Source: Brachionus manjavacas
Lineage: Eukaryota > Rotifera > Eurotatoria > Ploima > Brachionidae
Assembly (NCBI GenBank): GCA_019054805.1
Contig: JAHQIY010000012.1
Coordinates: 2,170,001 to 2,234,000 of the forward strand
Length of the DNA: 64,000 bases
Direction of reading: 5' to 3'
Part shown: piece by piece, positions 41,176 to 53,369 of the stretch
How positions within the stretch are numbered: position 1 is the first letter of the stretch
Layout: every line of letters starts with the position of its first letter
Position numbers and translations under genes: made by a program
The notes under the pieces: model-generated
Databases searched by the model: none
What the model was told of the DNA's origin: nothing
The model's input: only the letters and a program-made list of their open reading frames with translations

Positions 41176-44100
41176 TATTTTTTGGACCAAAATTTGAATT
41201 TTTATAATTGACACTTTGGCCAGTTTTAAACTGCATTGCAATTTTTTTTAGATAAACTTTTCAAAATTTAATTTAATTTAAAACCTTTTTTTACTGTTTA
41301 TATTAATTAAAAATTATTCAAAATTCAAGATCTACCTATTTACATTTAAAATAACGAAATTTCGAAAGTAAAAATTTTAAATTAAATTTATTAATTTGTT
41401 TCTTCTGATTAAATTTAAAAAAAATTAATGAAATACTGATTCGAACACGAATTTAAATAAAAAATAGTAACCCATTCATCAAATATGCCATGCCCCACTT
41501 ACAAAACCTGTGAAGAAAAAAAATCTATATTCTGCGAACATTCAAAAGTCTTTAGACATGGTTCATAATCTCATGATTGTAATGGGTGTCATAAACACGA
41601 AAGTTGTAACTTTATAATCCAGAGTGCTAGCGAACTGAAGAACCTAGCTAAAAAGAAGATCTTCAATCGCTACATAAAATCACTAATACAAAATATGGCT
41701 TTGAAGAAAAAACAAAATTTCCGAGAGACAAGAAGGACGAATCTTAAAAACTTAAAGAGAAAAAGCATAAAATTGGGTGAAACATTTCAGGGTATTTCTA
41801 AACATACTAAAATTTAAATAGTATCTACACCTTGAACCAGTTAGCTTTGAACTCGATATTGAAACCAAAAGACATTGCCCCAAAAAAAAAAAGCTTATTA
41901 GAATTCATTTTACCTTATTCAGAAAATTTTAAATTTATCTTTATTTTTTTATGAATTTTTTCACATACTTGAATCCAAATATAAACAACTCTTTTTTTAT
42001 TATTATTTCTCAACTTATCAATATATGAAAAATTAGTTATAACAATTTTTCGATTGTCTCTATTACATTACATGGTAGCAGCCATAAAAGATGGCCGCCA
42101 AAAGTCAGAGAGAAGCAATTAAAACGGTTGATCAAAGTTGGACAGCTGAGGTGAAGGGCAAACTTTTGATCGAATTTCACGCAAATCTTACGAAGATAAA
42201 AGATCATCAACTAGAAATAGCATGAAAAGGTTACATCTATTCAAGTACTTTAATAAACCTGTGTAGAAGTACAAAAATTTCGAGAATTGGATTTCGATAG
42301 AATTATATTTTATGTTAGGAACACGGCGTTAAGAACCTTGCTAAATTACCAGAAGAATTGAAAAAAACATATAGTTACTTCTATAGAGATATAATTCAAA
42401 AGCGAGGAAAGTGAAATAAATTGGATTTTTTTGCATTCAAACAAACAGGAGATTTTGATAGTTTTTTTAGAAAATTTCAAGATTTGGTCAATAAATCCGG
42501 AATGGTACAGAGTATTTCATCCTAATTTTTTTCATGCATTCAAGCCTAAGTGAGCATTAAAAGTTAAAACAAGAAAACCCAAGACTATTGAAGAAGCTAA
42601 CAAGAAAGCAATTAAATTTGGAAGAAAATCTGAAATTTATAAATGGTTCTCTAAAAGTACATAAAGTAAATTATTCTAGGAAGTCTTTAAAAATCAACGT
42701 TTTGAGTCAAGAAAGAATAACAAAATATTTACAATTTGTTCAAATAAAATAAACGAAAGCCAAAAAGATGTTAAAATTGCAGTAAGTAGATATTTTGCTA
42801 AAGAAAGCTGGAAAAATAAGAGAAAAAGTTAATAATAAGAAAAAAGATTATGCAAGAATAAACGATCAAGAACCCTTATATACCATGTGCTACTGCCAAG
42901 GAAAAGATAATTTTTTTATCACTCTCAGCAAATTGAACAAGTTTTAAAGTCAGCCCAAATAAAGTTTCATTTCAATCTCATCATTGTCGAAATGTCGAAA
43001 TTTTTTTACTTAAAGTAATTAAAGTACTAAAAGGGTTTTAAAGAACTTTATGAAATAAACAACAAGCTTTATTAAATGAGGTTTATTTATGGATAAACAA
43101 ATATGGCCACTCTCAGTTGCCGAATGTAAGTTTACATAAGAATATAAGAGAAATAAGAAAAATAAGAATTATAAAATAGAATTACAACCAGATAATTACA
43201 TAAAAACATAAATAAATAAAGCTTAAACTAAGTGCCGTACGCAAGGAGCAAATTAACAAACAACTTGAATAAAAGGAAAGGCGCTAAAATCATTTAACAT
43301 TGGTCTTGGAGCTAATTTTGATATCCTAATGTAAAAAAGCGTTTTGGGTCATGCAATTGTTTCTATTATTTCGAAAATTCTTTTGATAAGCTTTTCTTCT
43401 TCCATTAATTTATCAATGGTAAGCCAATCTCAAAATTTATTACATTTCTTTCCATCAAATGGTGTTTTTTTCATTGAAGAATAAATCTTAGTGTTGTATG
43501 TTAGTTTTACAAAAGGCACCTATGAATTCCAATTTCTCGATTCTTTTTTGGTTACTTAACATCCCAGGCAAAATCAATACTTATTTATCTAGGAGTCCTG
43601 CAACACCGTAACAAATTGCTGGATGATGGCTTGCTAAATACCTATCATTCCCAATAAAGACTTTAAAATTTTTTAAAATTTCTTTACGTCATCATACATC
43701 TTACAATATGTTGAGAAAACTCTTGATATGTTATATAAGGTATGTTATATTAATACCAAAATATGCTAATGCTGACTGTGCACGATTAATAAGATTAATT
43801 TTAATAACGTTATGTCTTTCTTCAAGTTTTGGGAACAATTAGTCGATTATCTTCTTTAAACTAGTAAAAAATGCCTTTTAATTTATCTAATTAGTATTTT
43901 TATTGTAATTAAAAATTGATAAATTTTTGTTACGTCAGCAGGATATGCTATGACGCATTGTCCTTTTAAAGGTAATAATAATATGATTAAATAAATTTCT
44001 TAAATATTGATAAATTTAATATATTACCAATATGAGAAATTTTTGAATCGCAAATTGCATTCGAGGCTTTCCAGAAAATATATATATTCGCAAAATTTTT

Positions 44101-44335
44101 TGTAAATATATTTCAAGTAGGTTAGCAAAAAGCTGGACCTTGCTTACAATATGATTAATGAAGCAATTAAAAAAATGGGATTTTGAATTTAAGTTTTTTT
44201 CTTTAATGTTTTTTCTTATATGTTTTTTCTCTAAAATTAAATTCAAAAAATTTGAAAAATTTATATTTTCTATTAATGCTAAAATGAAAATATGAGTGTT
44301 GGCAGTCTTTAATTAAATAGAAATTTTGCTTTGTG
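41176..44335. other. AT-rich DNA with unassigned coding-like debris
   Basis: No intact gene. The plus strand at 41480-41815 and 42090-42960 has coding-like stretches broken by stops: CPTYKTCEEKKSIFCEHSKV; KEHGVKNLAKLPEELKKTYS-like; KDYARINDQEPLYTMCYCQG, faintly like the start of a PHD finger. They probably belong to a decayed transposon. The rest (43000-44335) holds nothing recognisable. Confidence 0.4.
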
Positions 44336-44648
44336 AATTTATTTATTTATTTGTTTATCTGTATTGAGCTAATGAACACTTTCAGAATGAAATAGCTAGA
44401 GGTTCAATGGATCCAAATGACTCAGTCCTGTCCTGACATATCTCTCACTCAACTCAAAAAGTCGATTTGAGACTGTCAGTTTAAGTTTATTAAAACTCTT
44501 GGTGCATAATATTTGAGGGGGTGTATTATTCAGCTTCAAAAATAGATCGAACTGCTGAATTTTGAATAACTCGTATTTTTTTATGTTAGTTTCTGAGATT
44601 GAACTTAAACATGGATTTAAACAAGAGATTTAATTTAAAGCACAATCA

Positions 44649-45873
44649 AGACTTGTTTTTAAAATCACAGTTTTAAGTCTAAGTCACAAAAATTTAAGTC
44701 AAAGTCATGACTTAAATTTTTTTTTATTAAGTCAAAGATAATGTCTTAAAAATTTTTTCCATTTTTTCCAGTGAAGTAAAGTGGGTCCTACTAAAATACT
44801 GACCCCCAATTTTTTAAAATTTTTAATACGATATACCATTAGATCAAGAATTTTCTAAGCTTTTTGATTTTTATGTTTGTTTTCTTAAATTCAATTTTAT
44901 CAAATCATTCTTCCTTTTTGGCTCAAAATAATTAAGTTCTTCGATCAATTCATTAACTTTAAAAGTAAATTCATCTTCGCTTTTGCTAGAAATTAAGGCA
45001 TCATCCCGATTTTCTTTTTTTCCAAATATCTTATTACATAATATGTCTTTTTCAAAATTTTTAAAAATGATTCCACCACCAAAAGATCAAATTAAAAATA
45101 AAAGAAATGTAACTTGCCTTTACGAAAATCAGAAAAAAGAGGCAAAAGATTGCAATAGAAAAAATAAAAAATTTCGCCTCATTTAAGTTTATATTTTTAT
45201 TTTCACATGGTTAAAAATTTAAGACAAAGACTTTATTTTTTTATTAAATTAATTGTTATTAAAATTAATTGTAACTTTTATTAAAAAATTATAAAAACTA
45301 AATTAATAAAACAAAAAATATCAAAAATTACAATTATAAATTGAATTTTTCTCAATTATTATGAAACCTTTTGAAATTCTCGAAAACTATACATCCTGGA
45401 GAAAAACTAGTCACATTTTTAGAAAGCTTATTAAATTCTCTTCAAGAAAAATGGGGGTCAGTCGTAAAAAATTGGCGGTCAGTAGGGGGTCAGGTTTTTA
45501 AAAGTATAAAAATATTCGATTTTCACAAAAAAAAAAAATTTTGGAGACAAACTAGTTTAATTTTCAAAAAATAGAGAAAAATTCAAACTAAATGATAAAT
45601 TAAAACTTTTAAAAATATTTTTGCTTTGCAAAATAAATGGGGGTCAGAAAATTTAAAAAAATTGGGGGTCAGTATTTTAGTAGGACCCAGTAAAGTCGAG
45701 TCAACTAATTTTTTGATTTTAAAACTAAACTTTTTTTGAATTAAAATAAGAAAATTTTCTGATTTTAGTTTAAAAATCAGAAAATTAGTTGACTTGACTA
45801 AACTTCACTAAAAAAAAAATTTTAAGTCATTGACTTAACTTGACTTAAAACTTGTGACTTAAAAACAAGTCTA
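44649..45873. mobile_element. Element A: AAGTC-rich transposon inserted in LINE
   Basis: Ends GACTTGTTTTTAAAATCACA and, inverted, GACTTGTTTTTAAGTCACAA. Outside both ends lies a near-duplicate of the LINE target (AGCACAATCAA left, AGCATAATCCAA right), a target duplication of roughly 9-11 bp as seen in MULE-like elements. It contains element B. No transposase. Confidence 0.7.
44782..45689. mobile_element. Element B: 908-bp element ending TGGGTCCTACTAAAATACTG
   Basis: Terminal inverted repeats TGGGTCCTACTAAAATACTG and ACCCCCAATTTTTTAAAATT are mirrored at 45650-45689. A 6-bp direct duplication GTAAAG flanks it (44776-44781, 45690-45695). The interior includes a second set of GGGGGTCAG words and a short plus-strand frame (44983-45186, MSFSKFLKMIPPPKDQ) of unknown meaning. 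Partial relatives lie at 3660-3915 and 59055-59290. Confidence 0.82.
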
Positions 45874-46420
45874 GCATAATCCAAGATTGATCTTATCAAA
45901 GATTTGTAAAGATTACCTAATTTCTTTGGTTTTAGACCCCATTTTCTATTTGAGAGATATTTTACTATATTAAGCCTTGAATTACAGCGCTCTTTTAATT
46001 CATCTACCATTGGACCAAAGGTAAGTTTTGAGTCTAAAGTGATACCTAAGAATTTGAATTTTTCCTCGTTATTCAAATTAATACCATTAATTTTAAGGTC
46101 AAGATTGATTTTAACTTTAGTTTTTTTCTGAAAGATAATGTAACATGACTTTTCAATAGAAATTTACATTTTCAATTTGAAAAGCTATCTTTCAATTTCG
46201 TTTAGGTACTTAATAATCAAGCTTTCAAGATTTCCTATCTTTTTGAAAATAAAAAAACTAGCTAAATCACCTGCAAATAGAAGAGAGTGTTGGCAGTTTG
46301 TTTTGTTTTTTTGTTGGTATGTCATTTATAACATGCGAAATCAACTTAAATGCAAAAGGTATCAACAAAGGAACAAAAAGAAGAGATTAAGAAGCTTTAA
46401 AAGTTAAACTGTATGCTAAA

Positions 46421-46954
46421 AATATTTTATCAACTTTAAACGATTTAAAAGGGGCAAATTCAAATATCTAAAATTCCGAAATAAGTCCAGCTATCTTACT
46501 AATAACATATAAGAAAAGCTAATGAAATGAATGTTGCTGGATTAATTGAATGGTGTAATTCATTAATTTATTTATTTTCATTGAACGCCTTGAAGGCGAT
46601 GTAAATTTATAATATTAAAAAAAAGAAGAAGAATTTGTTTTATTCAAAAAAATTTTCATTCGTTTTTTCATTTTTCAATTGAAAAAATAAAAATAAAGCA
46701 ACACATAATCTATTACAATTTGAGACTGATAAGCTATATATTAGTATGGTTTCATATCAAAATAAAATTTAAAGATCAAACCATTAATTTCTGCTATCAT
46801 TTCTTATTAAAATAAGATTTTCATTTCACTTTAATTTTAGAAATCATTTAATTAATTTATAATAATTAAATTAAAAGATCAAAAATTTTTTGAGATTACT
46901 TAAATTATTATGAAGATCGATTAAAACCTTTTAATTTAATAGAGACAATTAGAA
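46421..46954. other. AT-rich intergenic DNA
   Basis: TTTATTTATTTTCATTGAACGCC at 46567-46600 looks like the 3' tail of another retroelement. Sequence directly upstream of the tRNA (AATTTAATAGAGACAATTAGAAG) resembles the upstream flank of the 59.3-kb tRNA copy. Confidence 0.45.
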
Positions 46955-47036
46955 GACGAGGTGGCCGAGTGGTTAAGGCGATGGACTGCTAATCCATTGT
47001 GTTTTGCACGCGAGGGTTCGAATCCCTTCCTCGTCG
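46955..47036 (+). tRNA. tRNA-Ser (anticodon GCU)
   Basis: 82 nt, identical gene body to 22798-22879 and 59338-59419. The anticodon GCT is at 46988-46990, and GACGAGG/CCTCGTC form the acceptor stem. A T-run directly after (AATTTTTTT) serves as Pol III terminator. Confidence 0.98.
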
Positions 47037-47907
47037 AATTTTTTTCATTTTACCAATTTAGGCCAAGAGCGTGGCCAGTATTTTGAAAATGGTAGCTGAA
47101 GTTTTTTTCGGAAAATTTTACTAACAAATTTTTAAATATTCTTTTTTTTTTTTTTGGTGAAAAATTTAATTCATTCTTAATTGAGTAGAAAATATTAAAA
47201 GCAAATTTTCTTATAAATTACAAATTATTAATCTTTCAAAATATACGCTTTTTTTATTTCAACGAGGCAAGGGCTTGTCTTTGAGCTGTATTAGATCGGC
47301 AAGACTTCCAACCCTCTACTAAATCAATTTCCATTAGATTATGTAAAGCGTTAATATTGCTAAATCAATTCAAAGATTTATTTTAATATCCAAAGACAAA
47401 CTGTTTGAATTAAAATGAAATTTTTAATTTTTAATCAACTTCAAGATATCTGAAAAAAATTAAATCTAAAAGATAGAAATAAAAATAAAAAGATACATTG
47501 AAGCTTTCAAGAGTCGGTAATTTAAAAAATTTTTAATTCAAGTTATTAATAAATAATTTATTAAATGGTCTAATTTTTTTTTTGATAATTATTGAAAATA
47601 AAAAATATTAACATTTAAATTAGTATTTTATTCAAATTTTTAGAACACAGTTAGAAAAACATTTAGAAAAAAATTTCTTTCTTTGCTTATTTTAGAAACA
47701 TTTTTCAATTTATAAATATTAATTAATTTGAATTAGAAATTATGTATATCTTGTTTATTTTTTTAAGCATGTAAATTTTAAAATCGAGTTTAAAAATCTG
47801 CCTTTTTTATAATTTTATTTTTTTTTTGCATTGCCCGTGGAGGCGTAATTTTTTTTGAAATAAAAAAATTAAATAGAAAAAATTTATTTTCGTTCTAATT
47901 TAGCTAT
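47037..47907. other. AT-rich intergenic DNA
   Basis: Nothing recognised beyond the tRNA terminator. Confidence 0.4.
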
Positions 47908-48075
47908 TTAATAATGTAATTCTCTAAGATTGTTAGGAATGAACTTAAATTGTGACGTTGTCTCATAGTTGACTCTAGCTTGATGATGAGATTTGGACAA
48001 AAAGTTTGTCGCAATCGTATGCAACTTCCTTCCGATTTGGGTGCCATAGTTCAAGATTTTGATTTTAGTTGTCAC
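47908..48075 (-). other. Candidate terminal coding exon of unknown gene
   Basis: After a good acceptor (TAATGATTTTCAG) the minus strand stays open for 55 codons to TAA. It reads VTTKIKILNYGTQIGRKLHT, IATNFLSKSHHQARVNYETT, SQFKFIPNNLREL, with normal rather than AT-driven amino-acid composition. No domain recognised and no upstream exon found. It could be a transposon fragment. Confidence 0.3.
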
Positions 48076-48379
48076 CTGAAAATCATTAATTATTAATTAG
48101 TCAATCATTTGTTACAAAAATAATTAATTAGTCAATCAAAAAGTATTTTTGTCACTCAAATCATTATTTTAACAGATTAATTTATTTGTCATCTAATGTA
48201 GTTTTTTTTGTTTGAGATTTAGTCTCTTTTGTTGTCTTATTTAATTTTTATGTCAATCTATTTAATTGATGGCCAATTTAAAAATGCTAATTTTTTAATC
48301 TTTTCAAAAGCAAAAATTTTAAAAATTAAAAATTTCACTAATAACTTGCATTTATTCAAATTTTTTTGTTCTTTTCTTA

Positions 48380-50176
48380 GACTTCAATGTCTTAAATAGT
48401 CAAGACTTGACTAGTGACCATTTCCCAATCGAAGCATGTTACTGGAAGAATAACAAGGATGGTTGTTTAATAATATATTGCAATAATATAATATGGATAT
48501 AATGTAATATCTAAAAAGCTTAAAAGTTTAACTATAATAAAGCAAACTGACAATTATTCAGCGGGATTTTAAATTCTTAAATAGTTAATATCACTGAAAG
48601 TTCCATCACTATAGATCATCTAAATGATAAAATTACAGAAAAAATCATTTCTGCTTCACATAAAAGCATCCCTTACTTTTCTCAGAAAATCTACAAAACC
48701 AATCTTCCCCCGAACATTGTTATTCTAATAAAAGAACGAAAGAAAGTAAGAAGAAACTTCCTAAAAACTCGCTGTCAAAAGCTCAAGCAAAAAACCCACA
48801 AACAAGTAGAACTTTTTACGGAAAATATAAATAAATTTAGAACAAAAGAAGGATCAAATTTAATCACAAATTTGTTTTCAAATGACAAGGAATTCAAAAC
48901 TAATGAAAAAAATTATCTTCAATATTTAGTCCTAATTCTGATTTAATTGATACTGAGAAAGATGTCGAAATAACTAATTCTTATTCTAAATTCTTTCAAA
49001 ATTATAATAAGTGTACTTTTAATGATCAAATTTGCTTAAATGAATTAATTATGGCTTTAAAAAGATTGAAAAATTAAGCGGCATAAGGACCAAATTCATA
49101 ATTTGATGTTGAAAAACTTACCTAGAAATTCATTAATAAAAATCATAGAACTTTTTAATTTATCTCTTCAAGAAGGTAGAGTTCCGAAAGCGTGTAAAAC
49201 TTTTGACATTATTATGATTCAAAAAAAGGCCTCTACTTTATATGATCCTTTAAATTATAGACCAATTAGTATAACGATTTGTTTAGGAAAGTTACTGGAA
49301 TGAAAAGACTATTCAAGATTTTACAATTTTTTGGAACAAAATTCATTTCTAATCCAGGAGCAATCTGGATTTAGGAAACACCGGCGAACATCAGATAATC
49401 TATTCTTTTAAATTCAAAAAATTGTGGAGTCATTTAAAAGGAAAAAAAGAGTTTGTTGCCTGTTATTTGATATTTCTAAAGCTTTTGATAGGGTTTGGCA
49501 TGAAGGTTTTCATTCTTCATTTACAACAAAAAGGGGAACCCAGAAAATAAGATAAACAAATACAACAACGAACTAGAACAATGGCTTTTTAAATGTAAAA
49601 TGAAGATATCAGTTGAAAAGTCGAGTTTAGTAGACTTCTCTAGGTACAAAAAAGAGAGTGATAATCTTAACTTAAAAATTTATAAACCTGTTTTTTGATA
49701 TTTCCAAAGCCTTTGATAGGGTTTGACATGAAGGTCTACTTTATTAATTGATTAAAATGAATCCACCTCATTACTTGACTAACTGGATTAGATCCTTTTC
49801 AGACTCTAGTACATTTAAGGTAACTGTGGATGACTACATACCAAATTACCGGGTATGTCCCTCAAGTCTCAGCAATTAGTCCTCTCTTTTTCAGTATATT
49901 TATTAATGACATCCCCAAAAGAAACAAAACAAATAATGAATACTTTATACTTTTCGAAGATGATCTAGTTACATTCTTCATTTTCAACAAAGACGGGAAC
50001 CTAGTAAATAAGATAAACAAATAAACCAGCAAACTAAAACAATGGCTTATTGAGTGGAAAATGAAGATATCAGTTGAAAAGTCGTGTTCAGTTGTCTTTT
50101 CTAAGAACAAAAAAGAGAGAAAAATTTATGGAAACAGAATACTGAGCCAAAAAGAAATCAAGTTACTTGGTATTAA
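48380..50176 (+). mobile_element. LINE RT copy, left part, interrupted by LTR element
   Basis: Starts inside the endonuclease (TSDHFPIE). It continues through the EN-RT linker and RT: VPKACKTFDIIMIQKKASTL, YRPISITICLGKLLE, QEQSGFRKHRRTSDNL, CLLFDISKAFDRVWHEG, and the palm region with FEDDLV in place of the usual ADD box. It then breaks at KLLGIN by the LTR insertion. Sequence resumes at 57375. It has many stops and frameshifts, plus an internal ~230-bp duplication at 49460-49690. Confidence 0.88.
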
Positions 50177-50494
50177 TGTTACGGGCCTAAACAATTTATG
50201 TCTCTATGTTACTTAGGCCCTAACAAGAATTAAAAGAAATTGTTCTTTTTTTATATTTATTTAAATAAATGAAAAAGGCCACTTCTAGCCGAAATACAAT
50301 GTATAAAGAAAAGAATAAAGAAAAAATAATAAAGAAAAATAATAATAATGATGATGCAAAAACAAACTGTTTTCACAGTGTTTTATACTTGAAATTCGAT
50401 TCAGTTTACACTGATCCAATTTCAAGTATAAACTGACTAAACCAAGTTCTTCTTTAAGTTGAAAGTAGTTGTTGTCATTTAAAGGACTACAACA
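50177..50494 (-). repeat. 3' LTR
   Basis: 318 bp, TGTTACGGGC ... GGACTACAACA on the plus strand (TG...CA ends). Identical to 57057-57374 on reading base by base. Confidence 0.97.
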
Positions 50495-50542
50495 TACCTT
50501 CCCCCTAAAGAAGACAAAACATTAAATTAACAAAATAACTTA

Positions 50543-51241
50543 TTAGTCTTCGTCACAGTGGCACGACTCCAATCGTTTTTCCAACACATCAATATCCTTC
50601 GCCATCTTTTTGTTGGCCTCACCTATGCTCTCCGCAGCTGCAACAATTCTGGCTTTGTCCTCCCACAACTCGGCAATTTTCCGCTCTGCCCGCTCCAACG
50701 CACCTTTGGTCTTTTTTAAGTCGCTCTGGGCCACCTCTCTCTCTTTCTTCTCTTTCTCCAGCTCTCCCCTCAACTCCATCACCATTTTTGCCTCTTTGCC
50801 TTCCAACAACTCGTTGTGCTTTTTAATATATTTTACCTTCTCACCGTGGTAGTAAACTCTCTGGTTATCAAATAACCTCAGCTTATTTCCGGATCGATGC
50901 CATTGCCCATCCCCGGAACAAACATCGTTCAACTTTGCCAACAATTTCCGATTGTAAAACTTAATCATATCGTTTATCATTTTTACCGCTTCACGGTGAT
51001 TTTCGGGTTTATCGAAACGGACAAATGCCACATAAGTTGTCCCGTCGTGTTCCTCGCAATATTTCGGTATTTTTACGAGGTCGACTAGGCCCACCATGTC
51101 AACAAGGCCCTCAAAAATAACATAGTTACTGATTGCTCTAAATAAGGCATCTTGCGTCGCTTGTCGATCGGTGCGTTCGGCTTTGCTTGATTTTACTATC
51201 GAAACGTTTGTAACATAAATGTCGTAGATTTCGCGTTCCAT
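50543..51241 (-). CDS. Accessory ORF of LTR element: RRM-like plus coiled coil
   Basis: A 232-aa intact frame between pol and the 3' LTR, starting at the ATG 51241-51239. Residues ~5-110 show an RRM-like layout: IYVTNVS fits RNP2, TTYVAFVRF fits RNP1 about 65 residues later, and YNRKLLAKLN fits the last strand. Residues ~125-228 are a charged heptad-rich helix (ELRGELEKEKKEREVAQSDL, ALERAERKIAELWEDKARIV), a strong coiled coil. By analogy with LINE-1 ORF1p, which combines a coiled coil with an RRM and acts as an RNA chaperone, it could coat the element RNA, but here the domain order is reversed. It is not an envelope protein, as there is no signal or membrane segment. It is less AT-biased than surrounding host DNA. 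Confidence 0.75.
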   Translation of the reverse strand: MEREIYDIYVTNVSIVKSSKAERTDRQATQDALFRAISNYVIFEGLVDMVGLVDLVKIPKYCEEHDGTTYVAFVRFDKPENHREAVKMINDMIKFYNRKLLAKLNDVCSGDGQWHRSGNKLRLFDNQRVYYHGEKVKYIKKHNELLEGKEAKMVMELRGELEKEKKEREVAQSDLKKTKGALERAERKIAELWEDKARIVAAAESIGEANKKMAKDIDVLEKRLESCHCDED

Positions 51242-51388
51242 CACTGTGCGTTTTAATTTACAATTTTATGTAATTTAATTTATTTTAATTTGACTACAAT
51301 GAAACTATAGAGCATGGATTTTTAGATAATTTTTTAATTTGAAAAATTTTAATTTTACATAATTTTTTACATAATTAATTGAAGTTTT

Positions 51389-51423
<35 letters not shown>

Positions 51424-51477
51424 TTTTTTAACTAAGAATATTTTACAATTTTAATTTATCAAATAATAATAATTACT

Positions 51478-53300
51478 TTAATGGTAATTAAGCCTTTCTG
51501 GTACTCTTCTTTGCCTTATAGGGCGTTTGTTTATGATGGTCGAGTCAGTAATTTTTTGTTCTTCAGTAGAGTCACTGTGACTGCTGACGACCCTGGAATT
51601 TGTTCGTACTTGTTCGTTCTCGGTTGTCTCAGCCGTGGAACTTGTTGATTCCGTCTCAGTTTCACAATTCTGAATTTTCGTTTTCCATCTCGGATTACTT
51701 GGATTTTTCTTATACGCTCTTTTTGGCTTAGAACCACCATGCTCAATCTTTTCGCTCTCTGACTCCTCACTAATTTTTTTAAGTGGAATACCACCGTGAT
51801 AATATAATTTGAGTCTATTTTTATGTAATTGCTTGATTTTTGCCTTTGGATTTGAAGCCAAACGTATTAAATAATCGCATTTATTTTCATTTTTCCCTAC
51901 AATTACGTACGGTCCATAGTACTTGTGTGCCAAACCGTGGGATACACCTTTTTTCAATTTTGGATGGTCAGTTAAAACAAAATCTCCGATATTGTACTCA
52001 AACTTTTTAATTTTGCGATCATGATCTAGTTTTGCTTTTTCCATCCTCATGTCTCGATTCTGTTGTACAGTTTTATAACTTTTCGTTAATTTTTCTTTTG
52101 TCTCTTCCAAATATTTTTTAGCTATTTCCGGTGTATTTTTTGCTAAAAGTTCTTCGCAATCTTCTAAAACAGTAATTTCACTGTGATTATCGACAATTTT
52201 GAACTCTCGTAAAATTGGTAATCGATCATGAACATCATTATTTGGAAAAACTACATCAATGGGTATTCTTGGGCGTCTTCCAAACATCATCTCAAACGGT
52301 GTTTGTTTGGTTACACTGTGAACAGCTGTATTATAAGCAAATGCAAATTTTTTTAAGTTCAAATCCCAATCATTCTGGTCTTCATCAATATAAGCCTTAA
52401 TCATGTTTTTTATGGTCTGGATGGATCGTTCACTTTGGCCATCACATTGTGGGTGAAAAGGAGTTGTCTTTAACTTTTTAATGTCCAAGTGTTCGTAAAT
52501 TAGGTCCATCAGTTTTGATTGGTACTGTTTACCTCCATCAGACAATACTGCCTCGGGTACACCATACGTGCATGACCACTCGTCAACCACGTTGTATGCA
52601 ATTTGTGGTGCTTTTGTATCTTGTAGTGCATAAAGCTCTATAAATTTTGTGAATGAATCACAAATAATTTGTATATTTGTATTGCCTCTTTCTGTTTTTT
52701 TAAATGGGCCTGTCAAATCGGTTGTTATAATTTGGTTTGGCCTACACGGTGTTAAATATAACATCTCCGCCAGTCGTTTGGGTTGTGTATTCTTTGTTTT
52801 TTGGCAAATATCACACTTTTTTATGCACTCTTTGATGTTTTCTTTAAGTAGTGGCCTATAAAAACGATCTGTAATTTTGCTTGTTGTTTTTGATTTGCCA
52901 AGATGACCATTAAAAACTGATGAATGCACTTGTTCTATAACTTTCTCAACCATATTTTTTGGCAAAACAAACTGTGTGATTTTGTAACCATTACGATCTT
53001 CACTGTGACGGTACAAAATTCCATCTTGTATAAACAAATTCTCAAATTGTCTAAACAATATTCTTCTAGTAACATTTTCGAAAATTAATATTTTTGGTTT
53101 TTTATCACCGTGATGTTCAATCAAATCTTTAATCCACAACAGGTCTTCATCCTTTTCTTGCTCCTGAACCCATTCGATGCTTAATTTATCAACACTCTCG
53201 ACACTTTGCCAATTTGGTTCAGGTTGGACTTGTTCTACATCATGAACACTTTTATTATTTTCGGTGCTTTTCTGACCATCCGTTTCACTGTCAAAAATCA
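51478..53300 (-). other. Integrase region of the LTR element
   Basis: Contains the HHCC zinc-binding domain (HSSVFNGHLGKSKTTSKITD ... CDICQKTK), the DDE core (TTDLTGPFKK, SDGGKQYQSKLMD, HPQCDGQSERSIQT) and a C-terminal GPY/F-like module (YYGPYVIVGKNENKCDYLIR). An acidic, Ser/Thr-rich tail follows. The arrangement is that of Ty3/Gypsy. Confidence 0.9.
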
Positions 53301-53369
53301 AATCATGATTCTCTTCTCTTATTGGTGCGACTAGATTATCGTGATAATCAAACTCTTCAGACTCAACTA

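Larger units (their letters stand above)
44340..46420 (-). mobile_element. LINE 3' part, (AAAT)n family, carrying nested insertions
   Basis: The inverted tail TTTATTTATTTGTTTATCTG and CTTTCAGAAT is followed by the ORF end (LSERYVRTGLSHLDP-like) and, after the nested elements, the RT C-terminus at 45822-46076 (FKFLGITLDSKLTFGPMVDE, KERCNSRLNIVKYLSNRKWG, LYKSLIRSILDYA), then further RT sequence to about 46400. It is interrupted at about 44649 by element A, which itself contains element B. Confidence 0.85.

Noticed and set aside
42840-42950. PHD-finger-like text PLYTMCYCQGKDNFF
   Set aside because: Only the first Cys pair is present, the remaining zinc ligands are absent, and the surroundings are full of stops.
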